From: Microbacterium ginsengisoli
Lineage (GTDB): Bacteria; Actinomycetota; Actinomycetes; Actinomycetales; Microbacteriaceae
NCBI RefSeq assembly: GCF_000956535.1
Contig: NZ_JYIY01000073.1
Span: forward strand, 62,001 to 126,000
Reading direction: 5' to 3'
Length of the DNA stretch: 64,000 nucleotides
In this document: one piece after another, positions 33,400 to 42,395 of the stretch
Layout of the letters: every line of letters starts with the position of its first letter
How positions within the stretch are numbered: the first letter of the stretch is position 1
The notes under the pieces: generated by a model
The model's input: the letters and a program-made list of their open reading frames with translations, nothing else
Databases searched by the model: none
What the model was told of the DNA's origin: nothing
Translations under genes and position numbers: made by a program

Positions 33400-34728
33400 T
33401 TACTCCGCGGCCGCGATGATGCGGTCGACCTCGGCGCGCTCGCGGCGGCCCCAGGTCTCACGGGTGAGCAGCGCACCGACCAGACCGATGACGCCGACGG
33501 CGACGTAGATCCACGCGACACCGCCCCAGCCGAGGCCGACGGCGACCGCCGCCGCGATGAACGGGATGAAGCCCGAGATCGCCGCCGAGAACTGGTAGCC
33601 GAGCGAGGCGCCCGAGGTGCGCGTGCCGGTCTTGAACAGCTCGCTGAAGTAGGCGCCCTGCACGCCGGCGAGCATGTCGTGGATGATCGGCAGACCGATG
33701 ATGTACACCAGCACGATGAGCGCCGGGATTCCGGTGTTCGCGAGCAGGAACATCGGGAAGCCGAACGCGATCGTCAGCACCGATCCCACGATGTAGAGGG
33801 AGCGCCGGCCGGTGCGGTCGCTCAAGGCGCCCCACAGCACGGTCGAGACCGCACCGATCGCCGTCGCGATGATGAGGCCCGTCAGCGCGGTGCCACGGTC
33901 GGCGTGGTGCGAGGTCGTGAGGTACGAGATCAGGTAGGTCACGACGACGTAGAAGCCGCCGGTCTCGGCCAGGCGCAGCGCGATCACGCGCAGCACCGTG
34001 CGCCAGTCGTCGCGGATGACCGTCCACAGGGGGTTCTTCTCGAGCTGTCCGGTCGCCTTCGCCTCTTCGAACTCGGGCGACTCGGCGACCTTGAAGCGGA
34101 TGATGAGGCCCGCGATGATCAGGATCGCGCTGAAGAGGAACGGCAGGCGCCACGACCACTCGTCACCCAGGTTGCCGGTGAGAAGGAACGCGACGTTGGC
34201 GAGGAACACACCCAGCGGCACACCGAGCTGCGGAATCGCCGCCCACTTGCCACGGCTCTTCCACGGCGCGTGCTCGAACGTCATGAGCACAGCACCGCCC
34301 CACTCGGCGCCGAAGGCGAGGCCCTGAACGATGCGGATGAGGGTGAGCAGGAGCGGGGCCAGCAGACCCACCTGCTGATAGACGGGCAGGATGCCGATGG
34401 CCACCGTGGCGACACCCATGATCATGAGGGCGCCCACGAGCACGGGCTTGCGGCCGTACTTGTCACCCAGGTACCCGCCGATGATGCCGCCCAGCGGGCG
34501 CATCGCGAAGCCGATGCCGAAAGTGAGGAAGCCGAGGAGCACCCCGACCACCGGGTCCTCGCCGGGGAAGAACAGCGGGCCGAAGTACAGCGCGGCCGCG
34601 GTGCCGTAGGCGAGGAAGTCGTAGTTCTCGATGGTGGTTCCGACGGTGGAACCGATGGCGGTCTTGAGCTTGTCCGGTGACCCGTACTTCGCCTGAGAGG
34701 CGACGGGTCGGTCGGTCGTGACGGTCAT
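33400..34728 (-). CDS. MHS-family major facilitator transporter
   Basis: Metabolite:proton symporter of 442 residues with 12 predicted helices. MHS features are GTTIENYDFLAYGTAAALYF at the start, RPLGGIIGGYLGDKYGRKPV (loop 2-3 signature), LIRIVQGLAFGAEWGGAVLM and GALSDRTGRR in the second half. It probably imports the sugar acid used by the kinase and dehydrogenase encoded beside it. ATG at 34728 preceded by AAAGGAG. Confidence 0.92.
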   Translation of the reverse strand: MTVTTDRPVASQAKYGSPDKLKTAIGSTVGTTIENYDFLAYGTAAALYFGPLFFPGEDPVVGVLLGFLTFGIGFAMRPLGGIIGGYLGDKYGRKPVLVGALMIMGVATVAIGILPVYQQVGLLAPLLLTLIRIVQGLAFGAEWGGAVLMTFEHAPWKSRGKWAAIPQLGVPLGVFLANVAFLLTGNLGDEWSWRLPFLFSAILIIAGLIIRFKVAESPEFEEAKATGQLEKNPLWTVIRDDWRTVLRVIALRLAETGGFYVVVTYLISYLTTSHHADRGTALTGLIIATAIGAVSTVLWGALSDRTGRRSLYIVGSVLTIAFGFPMFLLANTGIPALIVLVYIIGLPIIHDMLAGVQGAYFSELFKTGTRTSGASLGYQFSAAISGFIPFIAAAVAVGLGWGGVAWIYVAVGVIGLVGALLTRETWGRRERAEVDRIIAAAE

Positions 34729-34805
34729 TGTGACGATCTCCTTTGATGTCGAGATGGTCGCCGCGGCCATCCTGAGGGTCCGCCCGAGACGAGCGGACTG
34801 CATCG

Positions 34806-35543
34806 TCAGGTGGTGATCCCCCCGAGGTTGCCTTTGGCATAGAACGAGGTGATGTGGTCGCGCACACGCTGTGCGGCGAGCGCGGCATCCTTCTTCTCGA
34901 TCGCGTCGAGGATGTCGCGGTGCTCGTGTCGCACGGTCTTGGCCGTCTCACGCCAGTCGTCGAGCGCCGCGTAGGCGTCGATCATCTGGCGGTTGATGGC
35001 CGTTCGCAGGGAACCCATCAGATGCGCGATGAGGGCGTTCCCTGTCGACTCGGCGATCCGGACGTGGAAGGCCGCGTCGAGTCTGTTGAATTCACGGGTG
35101 CTGATCGAGGGGTCCTCCATCTCGTCGAGAAGGGCGGACAGCTCGATGTGGTCGGCTTCGTCGGACCTATAGGCGGCCTCCGAACAGGACCACTGCTCGA
35201 GGGCGATGCGCCCTTCGAGGACGTCGTTGGCATGGAAGTGACCGAGCGCCAACTGCAGTTTCAGCAGATTGACGAAGCCCGGACCCGGCGTGCCCACGAG
35301 CACCGCTCCACCCTCCGGGCCGCCGCCCGGCCGGATGTCCACGATGCCCAGTGCCTCCAGCACGCGCAGCGCTTCGCGCAGCGACGGGCGGGAGACGCCG
35401 AGCGAGGCGGCCAGATCGCGCTCGCTCGGCAGTCTGTCCCCGGCTTTCAAGCGGCCGTCGAGGATGCGTTCCTCGATCTGCTGCATCACCTGTTCGTAGG
35501 TGCGCACCCGCTGAACCGGTTGCCACGCATCGGCGCTCGCCAC
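34806..35543 (-). CDS. FadR-subfamily GntR regulator of the sugar-acid operon
   Basis: Regulator of 245 residues. The N-terminal winged helix has RLPSERDLAASLGVSRPSLR followed by EALRVLEALGIVDIRPGGG, typical of GntR. The C-terminal helical FCD domain has the metal-ligand pattern in FNRLDAAFHVRIAESTGN (D and H) and HEHRDILDAI. It is embedded in the operon it probably controls. TGGT-N3-ACCA operators occur ahead of the dehydrogenase gene and half-sites ahead of this gene. GTG start after AAGGAG. Ligand unknown, probably a pathway sugar acid. Confidence 0.9.
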   Translation of the reverse strand: MASADAWQPVQRVRTYEQVMQQIEERILDGRLKAGDRLPSERDLAASLGVSRPSLREALRVLEALGIVDIRPGGGPEGGAVLVGTPGPGFVNLLKLQLALGHFHANDVLEGRIALEQWSCSEAAYRSDEADHIELSALLDEMEDPSISTREFNRLDAAFHVRIAESTGNALIAHLMGSLRTAINRQMIDAYAALDDWRETAKTVRHEHRDILDAIEKKDAALAAQRVRDHITSFYAKGNLGGITT

Positions 35544-35596
35544 GGAGAGACTCCTTCTGGTCGCGGCGCCCGACGATTCTCGGGGCGCGTGGCCCC

Positions 35597-35624
35597 AGCG
35601 TAGCCGTCATGGTCGGATGGTCAG
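35597..35624 (-). promoter_or_regulatory. promoter and operator half-sites of the FadR-type gene
   Basis: TACGCT (minus strand, 35602-35597) is a likely -10. Upstream, at 35610-35624, TGGTC is repeated in TGGTCGGATGGTCAG (plus strand), overlapping the -35 region. CTGACCA, on the minus strand, is also one arm of the perfect operator at 37050. Suggests autoregulation. Confidence 0.45.
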
Positions 35625-35632
35625 ACGTTCGC

Positions 35633-36997
35633 TCAGACGACCTGTGCGGCGTGCTCGGCGCGGAACTCCGCCTCGAGCTCCCGGCGGATGCGGACGGCGA
35701 ACTGCGACTCGTCGAGCTCGACGTCGTCCCACGAGACCGTCTGGTCCTTCGGCACGTCGCGGATGAGCTTCGCCCCGTGCGCGAGGCCGAGCGGCAGCGC
35801 GTTCTTGGCGAGCGACGTGGCCGCCGGCGCGAGCTTGCCGAAGACGGTGAAGCCACCCTCGCCGTCGAGACGGTCGCCGGCGCGGAGGTCCTTCTTGGCG
35901 GTCGTGACGACGTCGCCGCGGAAGCCGGTCGGCGAGCCGGTGGCCTCGCCGCGCACGACGGCCGACGCGATGCTGACACCGAGCTCGAGACCGATCATGT
36001 GGTACGGCCGGTAGAGCGAGGCGTAGCGACCGGTCGCGTCGGTGTGCACACCGTACTCGGCGAAGCACTGCACGCCGTAGTCGCTGATGGCCTCGAAGGT
36101 GACGTAGACGCCCCAGCGCAGGTTGTCGGGCACCTCGGTGCCGTCGCGGTACATGCTCGAGGCGATCTCGACGGTGCGGCGGCGGGTCAGGCTGCCCCCC
36201 GGGTACGTGTTCTCGCGGAACACGGTGGGCAGGTCGTCCTTGGAGGCCGCGGGGAAGAGGAGGCCCTCCTCCTGGGGCAGCAGTCCCGTGCCGTTGGCGA
36301 CGGCGGCCATCTCGATCGCGGACTTGGTGCCGTCGAGGAAGGAGTTGAACATCTGCGGGTTGTAGTCGCCCGAAGCGAGCTGCTCGTCGGTGAAGCCGTA
36401 GTAGTTCCACACCGTGTCGGGCGTCGAGTAGTTGTACTCGGGCAGGTACTTCGTGCCCTTGCCCGCCGCGACGACGTCGAAGCCGACGGTGCGGCACCAG
36501 TCGACGAGCTCGCAGATGAGGGCCGGCTGGTCGCCGTAGGCCATCGAGTACACGACGCCCGCGGCCTGTGCGCGACGCTGCAGGAGCGGCCCGACCATGC
36601 AGTCCGCCTCGACGTTGACCATGATCACGTGCTTGCCGTTGTCGATGGCGGTGACCGCGTGGTAGGTGCCGTAGAGCGGGTTGCCGGTGATCTCGAGAAT
36701 GACCTCGACGGCCGGGTGGGTGATGAGCGTGTCGGCGCTGTCGATGACGGCGGTGCCGCCGGTGCGCACGGCCTCATCCAGCGTCGCCGCCGAGTAGCGC
36801 TCGGGCGCCCAGCCGGTGCGCGCGAGCGCGGCCTTGGCCTTGGGCACGTTGATGTCGGCGACACCGACCACGTGGATGTTGGCCGCCTTGTTCGCCTGCG
36901 TGAGGAACATCGACGAGAACTTGCCGGCACCGATCACGCCGACCCGGATGGGGCCGAAGGCGGCGGTGCGCGCCTGCATCAGCGAGTAGAGGTTCAC
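35633..36997 (-). CDS. SAF-domain NAD(P)-dependent dehydrogenase (homoserine-dehydrogenase-like, COG4091 type)
   Basis: Oxidoreductase of 454 residues. The N-terminal Rossmann fold reads IRVGVIGAGKFSSMFLTQAN and VVGVADINVPKAKAAL, then ITGNPLYGTYHA and NVEADCMVGPLL as in homoserine-dehydrogenase relatives. The C-terminal part has an SAF-like domain (KKDLRAGDRLDGEGGFTVFG). Expected to oxidise a hydroxy acid at the head of the pathway. GTG at 36997 is chosen because AAGGAAG lies nine bases upstream; an in-frame ATG at 37096 would overlap the operator and promoter. First gene of the five-gene operon. Confidence 0.88.
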   Translation of the reverse strand: MNLYSLMQARTAAFGPIRVGVIGAGKFSSMFLTQANKAANIHVVGVADINVPKAKAALARTGWAPERYSAATLDEAVRTGGTAVIDSADTLITHPAVEVILEITGNPLYGTYHAVTAIDNGKHVIMVNVEADCMVGPLLQRRAQAAGVVYSMAYGDQPALICELVDWCRTVGFDVVAAGKGTKYLPEYNYSTPDTVWNYYGFTDEQLASGDYNPQMFNSFLDGTKSAIEMAAVANGTGLLPQEEGLLFPAASKDDLPTVFRENTYPGGSLTRRRTVEIASSMYRDGTEVPDNLRWGVYVTFEAISDYGVQCFAEYGVHTDATGRYASLYRPYHMIGLELGVSIASAVVRGEATGSPTGFRGDVVTTAKKDLRAGDRLDGEGGFTVFGKLAPAATSLAKNALPLGLAHGAKLIRDVPKDQTVSWDDVELDESQFAVRIRRELEAEFRAEHAAQVV

Positions 36998-37049
36998 GGA
37001 ACCCACTTCCTTGTCTCCGTGGAGTGCGACGCATCCACCTTTGGTTTGT

Positions 37050-37068
37050 TGGTCAGTTGGTCTGACCA
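37050..37068. promoter_or_regulatory. operator for the FadR-type regulator
   Basis: TGGTCAG and CTGACCA are 7-bp inverted arms around TTGGT. Within it TGGTCTGACCA (37058-37068) is the TGGT-N3-ACCA form typical of FadR-subfamily operators. It lies about 10 bases downstream of the predicted transcription start, so binding should block elongation or open-complex formation. Confidence 0.75.
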
Positions 37069-37082
37069 TTGTCGCGAGAGCA

Positions 37083-37112
37083 ATATTCACCGACACCGGG
37101 CATCGATGTCAA
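37083..37112 (-). promoter_or_regulatory. promoter of the sugar-acid operon
   Basis: On the minus strand, a perfect -35 TTGACA (37112-37107) is followed after 18 bases by GAATAT (37088-37083). This is the best consensus -35 seen in the window. The operator follows directly. Confidence 0.65.
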
Positions 37113-37207
37113 GCCGGACTTTCCGAGCGACGGGATGCCGCGGCTCGACGGTCGAGCAGTGCTCCCGCCGCAGGCCCCGGCGTGCGGAGCGCGCGCGACG
37201 TCACGGA

Positions 37208-37243
37208 GTCAGCGCGTCGTCGCCCGGTCGCGTCAGCGCGTCG
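37208..37243 (+). repeat. direct repeat at the 3' end of the GH3 gene
   Basis: GTCAGCGCGTCG occurs at 37208 and 37232, a 24-bp period. The second copy contains the GH3 stop codon, so the end of the gene appears duplicated just past the stop. Confidence 0.55.
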
Positions 37244-38402
37244 CGGCCTTCGCCTCGACCACACGCCGAGCCGCGGCATCCACCACCTGGGCGAAGCCCG
37301 GGTCGGCCTGCGCCTTCGCGGTCACGGCCTGCACCATCGCGGGAAGCACCGACGGATTGCTCGAGACGAGCACGATGTCGACGCCCGCGGCGATCGCGAG
37401 CACGGCGCGATCCCCCGGGCTCCACGCCTGCACCTGTGCGGCGGCCGAGAGGTCGTCGGTGATGACGACTCCATCGAACCCCACCTGGGTGCGCAGGAGG
37501 GAGAGCACGGCCGGTGAGAACGCCGCCGGCGCCGATGGGTCGATGCGCTGGTAGATCGCCGTCGACACCATCACGAGGGACGGGCCGGCGGCGGTCAGGC
37601 CGCGATAGACGTCGACGTCCGGCGAGGTGGGCCCGACGACCGTGTCGGTCACCCCCGAGGAGGTGTCCGTGTTCGGCCCCACGTGGCCCAGGCCGGGGAA
37701 GTGCTTGAACGTGGGCAGCACGCCCGCCGCCCGCATACCCGCGGCGAACGCACCCGCCCCCGCGGCGACCGCCGACTCGCTGTAGCCGTACTGACGCGAC
37801 ATGGCGCCGATCGGCGAGTTCGAGGGCGCCGTCTGCGGGCTCGTCACGATGTCGGCGACCGGAGCGAGGTTGACATTCACGCCGGCGGCCGCGAGTTCCC
37901 TGCCCCAGTCCGTGGCCGATGCCCGCAGCTGAGCACCCTGCTGGGCCTGGGTCAGTGCCGTCGGGATGCGGTCGAACCCGGGACCGGAGAGCACCTGGAC
38001 GTCACCGCCCTCCTGGTCGGTCGCGACCCACAGACGTGGCGAGCCGGCGGGAAGGCGCGAGGTGAATGCCGCGACGACCGTCGCGGTCGCCTGCACACCC
38101 GCGGATGACCGGCCGTGCAGGAAGATCCCGCCGAGCTCGCCTCGCTCGACATCGGCGACCAGGGCGGGGTCGGCCGCTGTCGCCGCGGTTCCCGCCATGA
38201 AGAGCTGGCCGACCTTCTGCGCCAGCGTCATCCCCGCGATCGGATCGACGGTCGGGGTCGGCGTGGGGGTCGGCGCCGGCGCGGTGCGCGTCGGCGTCGG
38301 TGACGCGGACTCGCCGCCCTTCTCGTGCAGCCCGCCGCATCCGGCCAGCGCGAGCACGCCGATCAGCGCGATGGCGACCGTGGTCATCCTTCTCGTCCCC
38401 AT
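37233..38402 (-). CDS. GH3-family beta-N-acetylhexosaminidase-like lipoprotein (NagZ/LpqI-like)
   Basis: Exported lipoprotein of 389 residues. The lipobox is LALAGC (Cys about residue 22), followed by a Pro/Thr linker (TRTAPAPTPTPTPTVD), then a GH3 N-terminal barrel. Motifs are WVATDQEGGDVQVL, the NagZ-type substrate loop KHFPGLGHVGPNTDTSSG with catalytic His region, and the nucleophile Asp in GVVITDDLSAA. It likely releases N-acetylglucosamine from muropeptides at the outer face of the membrane for cell-wall recycling. Confidence 0.92.
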   Translation of the reverse strand: MGTRRMTTVAIALIGVLALAGCGGLHEKGGESASPTPTRTAPAPTPTPTPTVDPIAGMTLAQKVGQLFMAGTAATAADPALVADVERGELGGIFLHGRSSAGVQATATVVAAFTSRLPAGSPRLWVATDQEGGDVQVLSGPGFDRIPTALTQAQQGAQLRASATDWGRELAAAGVNVNLAPVADIVTSPQTAPSNSPIGAMSRQYGYSESAVAAGAGAFAAGMRAAGVLPTFKHFPGLGHVGPNTDTSSGVTDTVVGPTSPDVDVYRGLTAAGPSLVMVSTAIYQRIDPSAPAAFSPAVLSLLRTQVGFDGVVITDDLSAAAQVQAWSPGDRAVLAIAAGVDIVLVSSNPSVLPAMVQAVTAKAQADPGFAQVVDAAARRVVEAKAATR

Positions 38403-38462
38403 GCCTCCATCGTCCCGCGCGCGCCGTACGCGCGGAAGCCCCGGGGCGGCATCGCCGGCGTG

Positions 38463-40973
38463 CTAGAGCCGCAGCAGCTCGGTGACCCTCACGACGGCAG
38501 CACCCTCGTCGACGGATGCCGCGAGGTCGACTTCCCCACGGATGCGCCAATCGTGGTCGCCGGCGGGGTCGTCGATCGTCTGCTCGACCCGCCATATTCC
38601 GTTCGCGGAATCCGACTCGTCGATCGCGCAGTAGACGGGCGCGCGGGCCGCGCCGCCGGTGGGGATGTCGTCGTGCTCGGCGAAGTACCGGTCGAGGAAG
38701 GCGGGCCAGTCGACATCCGGATCGAGCTCCGCGAGCTCGTCGTCGCGCTCGAGCGCGGCCAGCTGCACCCGACGGAACAGCTCGTTGCGCACCAGCACGG
38801 TGAACGCGCGCCTGTTGGCGACGACCGACGGGGGCGCGGGCGGCACCACCGGGGCATCCGGATCGCCCGTCGGGTTCACGAGCTGCTCCCACTCGTCGAC
38901 GAGGCTCGAGTCGACCTGTCGCACGAGCTCGCCGAGCCACGCGATCACGTCGAGCAGCTGCTCGGTGCGCGCGTCGGCCGGAACAGTCTGGCGGATCGCC
39001 CGGTACGCGTCGCTGAGGTAGCGCAGCACGAGTCCCTCGCTGCGGCCGAGCTGGTACCACGACACGAACTCGGCGAACGAGAACGCCCGCTCGTACATGT
39101 CGCGCACGACGGCCTTCGGACGCAGCTCGAAGTCACGCACCCACGGCTGGCTCGACGCGAAGACCTCGAACGACTGGGCGAGCAGCTCGGCGAGCGGCTT
39201 CGGGTAGGTGATCTCCTCGAGCGCCGCCATGCGCTCGTCGTAGTCGAGACCGTCGCGCTTCATCGCCGCGACCGCCTCGCCGCGCGCCCGGAACTCCTGC
39301 TGGCCGAGGACCGCACGCGGGTCGTCGAGCGTCGCCTCGATCACGCTCACGACGTCGAGCGCGTAGTGCCCGGTGCCGGCGCCGCCGGGGGCGTCCGACG
39401 GGTCGAGCAGATCGATGGCGGCGAGCGCGAAAGGCGAGAGCGGCTGGTTCAGGGCGAAGTTCGGCTGCAGGTCGACCGTGAGTCGGATGTCCCCCTCCCC
39501 CGTCACCTCGACGATGCCGGCCTGCCGCAGCGTGCGGAAGATCGCGAGGGCACGGCGGGCGAGTTCGTACCGGCGCGGCTGGGGCTCATGGTTGTCGAAG
39601 ACGAGCGAGCGCACGTCGGCGAACACGTCGCCACCCCGCGCGATCACGTTGATGAGCATCGCCGCCGTCAGCTGCAGCTGCGGCACGAGCGCCTCGGGCG
39701 CGGCATCCCGGATGCGCTCGAAGGAGGTCTCGCTCCACGAGACGAAGCCCGCCGCGGGCTTCTTGCGCACGATCTTGCGCAGCTTCGCCGGGTCGTCACC
39801 CGCCTTGCGGGCCGCCTCGGTGTTCTCGATCTCGTGCTCGGGTGCCATCACGACGACGTTGCCGTACGGGTCGAAGCCGGCCCGGCCCGCGCGCCCGGCG
39901 ACCTGGTGGAACTCCCGGGCGGTGAGCTGCCGCATCCGCGTGCCGTCGTACTTCGAGAGCGCGGTGATCAGCACCGTGCGGATGGGCACGTTGATACCCA
40001 CACCCAGGGTGTCGGTGCCGCAGATCACCCGCAGGAGTCCCCGCTGGGCGAGTGTCTCGACGAGCCGCCGATACCGCGGCAGCATGCCGGCGTGGTGCAC
40101 GCCGATACCCGCGCGGACGAGACGCGACAGGGTGCGCCCGAAGGCCGTCGTGAACCGGAAGCCGCCGATCGCCTCCGCGATGCGGTCGCGGTGCTCGCGG
40201 CTCGCGACCTTGATGCTCGCGAGCGCCTGCGCGCGCTCCATCGCCTGCGCCTGCGAGAAGTGCACGATGTACACCGGCGTCTCGGCCTCGTCGAGAAGCC
40301 CCTGCACGACCTCCTGCACGGGCGTGCGGGCGTACGAGAAGTGCAGCGGCACGGGACGGGTTATCCCGGTCACCTCTGTCGTCACCCGGCCGGTGCGTCG
40401 GGTGAGGTCGTCGGCGATCGCCGTCACGTCGCCGAGGGTCGCCGACATCAGCAGGAACTGCGCCCGCGGCAGCAGAAGCAGCGGCACCTGCCACGCCCAC
40501 CCGCGGTCGGGGTCGCCGTAGAAGTGGAACTCGTCCATCACGACCTGGCCGACATCGGCGGCGGCCCCCTCGCGGAGGGCGAGGTTCGCGAGGATCTCCG
40601 CCGTGCAGCAGACGATCGGCGCATCCGGGTTCACCGACGAGTCGCCCGTGACCATGCCGACGTGCTCGGGCCCGAAGATCTCGACGAGCGCGAAGAACTT
40701 CTCGCTCACGAGGGCCTTGATGGGCGCCGTGTAGTAGGTGCGCTCCCCGCGGGAGAGGGATGCCGCGTGGGCGGCGACCGCGACGAGCGACTTCCCCGTG
40801 CCGGTCGGGGTCGCGAGTACGACGTTCGCTCCGGAGACGAGCTCGATCACGGCCTCGTCCTGGGCGGGGTAGAGTGCGAACCCGCGGTCGGCGGCCCATG
40901 CGACGAACGCGTCGTACAGACGATCGGGGTCACCCGCGGCCGCGCGGGCGGCATCGACGAGCGGGGTGGTCAC
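38463..40973 (-). CDS. DUF3516-containing Ski2-like DEAD/DEAH helicase
   Basis: Superfamily 2 helicase of 836 residues. Motif I is ATPTGTGKS, II is VVMDEFHFYGD (DEFH rather than DEAH), III is LLMSATLG, V is CGTDTLGVGINVPI and VI is QVAGRAGRAGFDPYG. The C-terminal half matches the DUF3516 region found with such helicases in actinobacteria. Probably acts on RNA or structured nucleic acid; no specific role is established. The GTG at 40973 is preceded by GAGGG and by CAGACT six bases away, so it may be leaderless. Divergent from the GNAT-pirin pair. Confidence 0.9.
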   Translation of the reverse strand: MTTPLVDAARAAAGDPDRLYDAFVAWAADRGFALYPAQDEAVIELVSGANVVLATPTGTGKSLVAVAAHAASLSRGERTYYTAPIKALVSEKFFALVEIFGPEHVGMVTGDSSVNPDAPIVCCTAEILANLALREGAAADVGQVVMDEFHFYGDPDRGWAWQVPLLLLPRAQFLLMSATLGDVTAIADDLTRRTGRVTTEVTGITRPVPLHFSYARTPVQEVVQGLLDEAETPVYIVHFSQAQAMERAQALASIKVASREHRDRIAEAIGGFRFTTAFGRTLSRLVRAGIGVHHAGMLPRYRRLVETLAQRGLLRVICGTDTLGVGINVPIRTVLITALSKYDGTRMRQLTAREFHQVAGRAGRAGFDPYGNVVVMAPEHEIENTEAARKAGDDPAKLRKIVRKKPAAGFVSWSETSFERIRDAAPEALVPQLQLTAAMLINVIARGGDVFADVRSLVFDNHEPQPRRYELARRALAIFRTLRQAGIVEVTGEGDIRLTVDLQPNFALNQPLSPFALAAIDLLDPSDAPGGAGTGHYALDVVSVIEATLDDPRAVLGQQEFRARGEAVAAMKRDGLDYDERMAALEEITYPKPLAELLAQSFEVFASSQPWVRDFELRPKAVVRDMYERAFSFAEFVSWYQLGRSEGLVLRYLSDAYRAIRQTVPADARTEQLLDVIAWLGELVRQVDSSLVDEWEQLVNPTGDPDAPVVPPAPPSVVANRRAFTVLVRNELFRRVQLAALERDDELAELDPDVDWPAFLDRYFAEHDDIPTGGAARAPVYCAIDESDSANGIWRVEQTIDDPAGDHDWRIRGEVDLAASVDEGAAVVRVTELLRL

Positions 40974-41046
40974 CCCTCGAGTCTGCCGCAGTCGCGGAAC
41001 ACGAGCCTCGCGGCCTACGTTGGACCTGTCGACGAGAGGATGCCGC

Positions 41047-41361
41047 ATGCCCCCGCAGGACGAGCAGATCACCGTGACGCGCAACGATGAGGCCGGACGG
41101 TACGAGGTCACCGTCGACGGCGCGATCGCAGGGTTCACGGTGTTCGAGATCGACGACGACGGCCGCGCGGTCTATCCGCACACGGTGGTCGACCCGGCGT
41201 TCGGCGGTCGGGGACTCGGCTCGGTGCTCGTGAGCGCGGCCCTGGCCGACGAGGCCGCCCGCGGCACCACGATCGTCCCTCTGTGCCCGTTCGTGGTGCG
41301 CTACCTCGAGCGGACAGAGGTCGCCGGTCTCGTGATCGCATGGCCCGAGGTGCGGTCATGA
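41047..41361 (+). CDS. small GNAT-like N-acetyltransferase (YidJ/COG2388 type)
   Basis: A 104-residue acetyltransferase-fold protein. It has the acetyl-CoA loop VDPAFGGRGLGSVLVSAALADEA and ends with IVPLCPFVVRYLERT, both typical of the short COG2388 group. ATG preceded by GAGAGGA; TACGTT at 41016 may be the -10. Its stop overlaps the pirin start (ATGA). Substrate unknown. Confidence 0.88.
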   Translation: MPPQDEQITVTRNDEAGRYEVTVDGAIAGFTVFEIDDDGRAVYPHTVVDPAFGGRGLGSVLVSAALADEAARGTTIVPLCPFVVRYLERTEVAGLVIAWPEVRS

Positions 41362-42338
41362 CCGACGACGAGACGGATGTCGCGGCATCCGTCCGACGCG
41401 TCGGACCCCGCGCGCTGGTGCTCGGCTCGCGCGATGTTCCGCTCGGCGGTGTGCGCGGCATGACCGTCACCCGAGCGCTGCCGCAGCGGGATCTGCCGAT
41501 GGTCGGCGCGTGGTGCTTCCTCGACCGATTCGGCCCGCAGACGACCACGATGCGCGTCGAACCCCATCCGCACATCGGGCTGCAGACCGTGACGTGGCCG
41601 TTCGAGGGCCGCGTGCGGCACCGCGACTCGGTCTCGAGCGACGTGGTCATCACGCGCGGACAGCTCAACCTCATGACCGCGGGCGCCGGCGTCGCGCATT
41701 CGGAGTACTCGGTGGGCGACGGCCCGATCCCGCTCGACGCACTCCAGCTGTGGGTGGCGCTTCCCGAGGCGCGGCGGCACGGCGAGGCCGCGTTCGAACG
41801 TCACGACCGACTACCCGAAGTGACGCTCGCGGCGACCGTGGGGGAGCCCGCCGTCGGCTTGGTCGTGATGGGGTCCTTCGCCGGAGTGACCTCGCCGGCC
41901 ACCGCCTACAGCCCGCTCGTGGGCGCCGAGGTGCATCTTGCGCCGGGCTCGCGGGTCGCGTTGCCGGTGGATGCCGCGTGGGAGCACGCTGTTCTCGCCG
42001 TCGACGGCGATCTCGCCGTGCAGACCGACACGACGCCGGCGACCCCCGCGTCGCTCGGGGTGGGCGACCTGATCTACCTCGGCACCGACCGGGACGAGAT
42101 CGAGGTGAGCACCGACGGCGGCGCGACGCTGTTCCTGCTCGGTGGCGAGCCGTTCGAGGACGACATCGTGATGTGGTGGAACTTCGTCGCGCGCACGCAC
42201 GAGGAGATCGTCGCCGCCCGGGACTCCTGGGAGGCGGGGGCCGAGCGCTTCGGCCGCGTCGTCGACCACGGCGATGAGCGGATCCCGGCCCCGCCGCTGC
42301 CGGGTGTTCGGCTCACCACCCGGCGCCGCCGGGTCTGA
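41358..42338 (+). CDS. pirin family protein
   Basis: Bicupin of 326 residues. The N-terminal cupin has metal ligands in EPHPHIGLQTVTW and AGAGVAHSEYS (His, His, His, Glu). Pirins include quercetin 2,3-dioxygenase activity and iron-dependent transcription cofactors. The C-terminal part (EPFEDDIVMWWNFVARTHEE) is the pirin C domain. Translationally coupled to the GNAT gene. Confidence 0.93.
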   Translation: MTDDETDVAASVRRVGPRALVLGSRDVPLGGVRGMTVTRALPQRDLPMVGAWCFLDRFGPQTTTMRVEPHPHIGLQTVTWPFEGRVRHRDSVSSDVVITRGQLNLMTAGAGVAHSEYSVGDGPIPLDALQLWVALPEARRHGEAAFERHDRLPEVTLAATVGEPAVGLVVMGSFAGVTSPATAYSPLVGAEVHLAPGSRVALPVDAAWEHAVLAVDGDLAVQTDTTPATPASLGVGDLIYLGTDRDEIEVSTDGGATLFLLGGEPFEDDIVMWWNFVARTHEEIVAARDSWEAGAERFGRVVDHGDERIPAPPLPGVRLTTRRRRV

Positions 42339-42345
42339 CGAGCGC

Positions 42346-42379
42346 CGAGGGCGCCCCGGCCGGAGCCGAGACGCCCTCG
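42346..42379. terminator. hairpin between pirin and subtilase genes
   Basis: CGAGGGCG and CGCCCTCG arms around an 18-base loop, between two convergent genes. No T tract. Confidence 0.45.
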
Positions 42380-42395
42380 TCCACCTGGTCGGGTG

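Noticed and set aside
37069..37232. Small hidden gene between the dehydrogenase promoter and the GH3 gene
   Set aside because: No frame with a start, ribosome site and plausible composition; the stretch holds the promoter and a short direct repeat.
38325..41090. 921-residue open frame opposite the DUF3516 helicase gene
   Set aside because: Shadow of the helicase third-codon GC bias; no motifs, no ribosome site.
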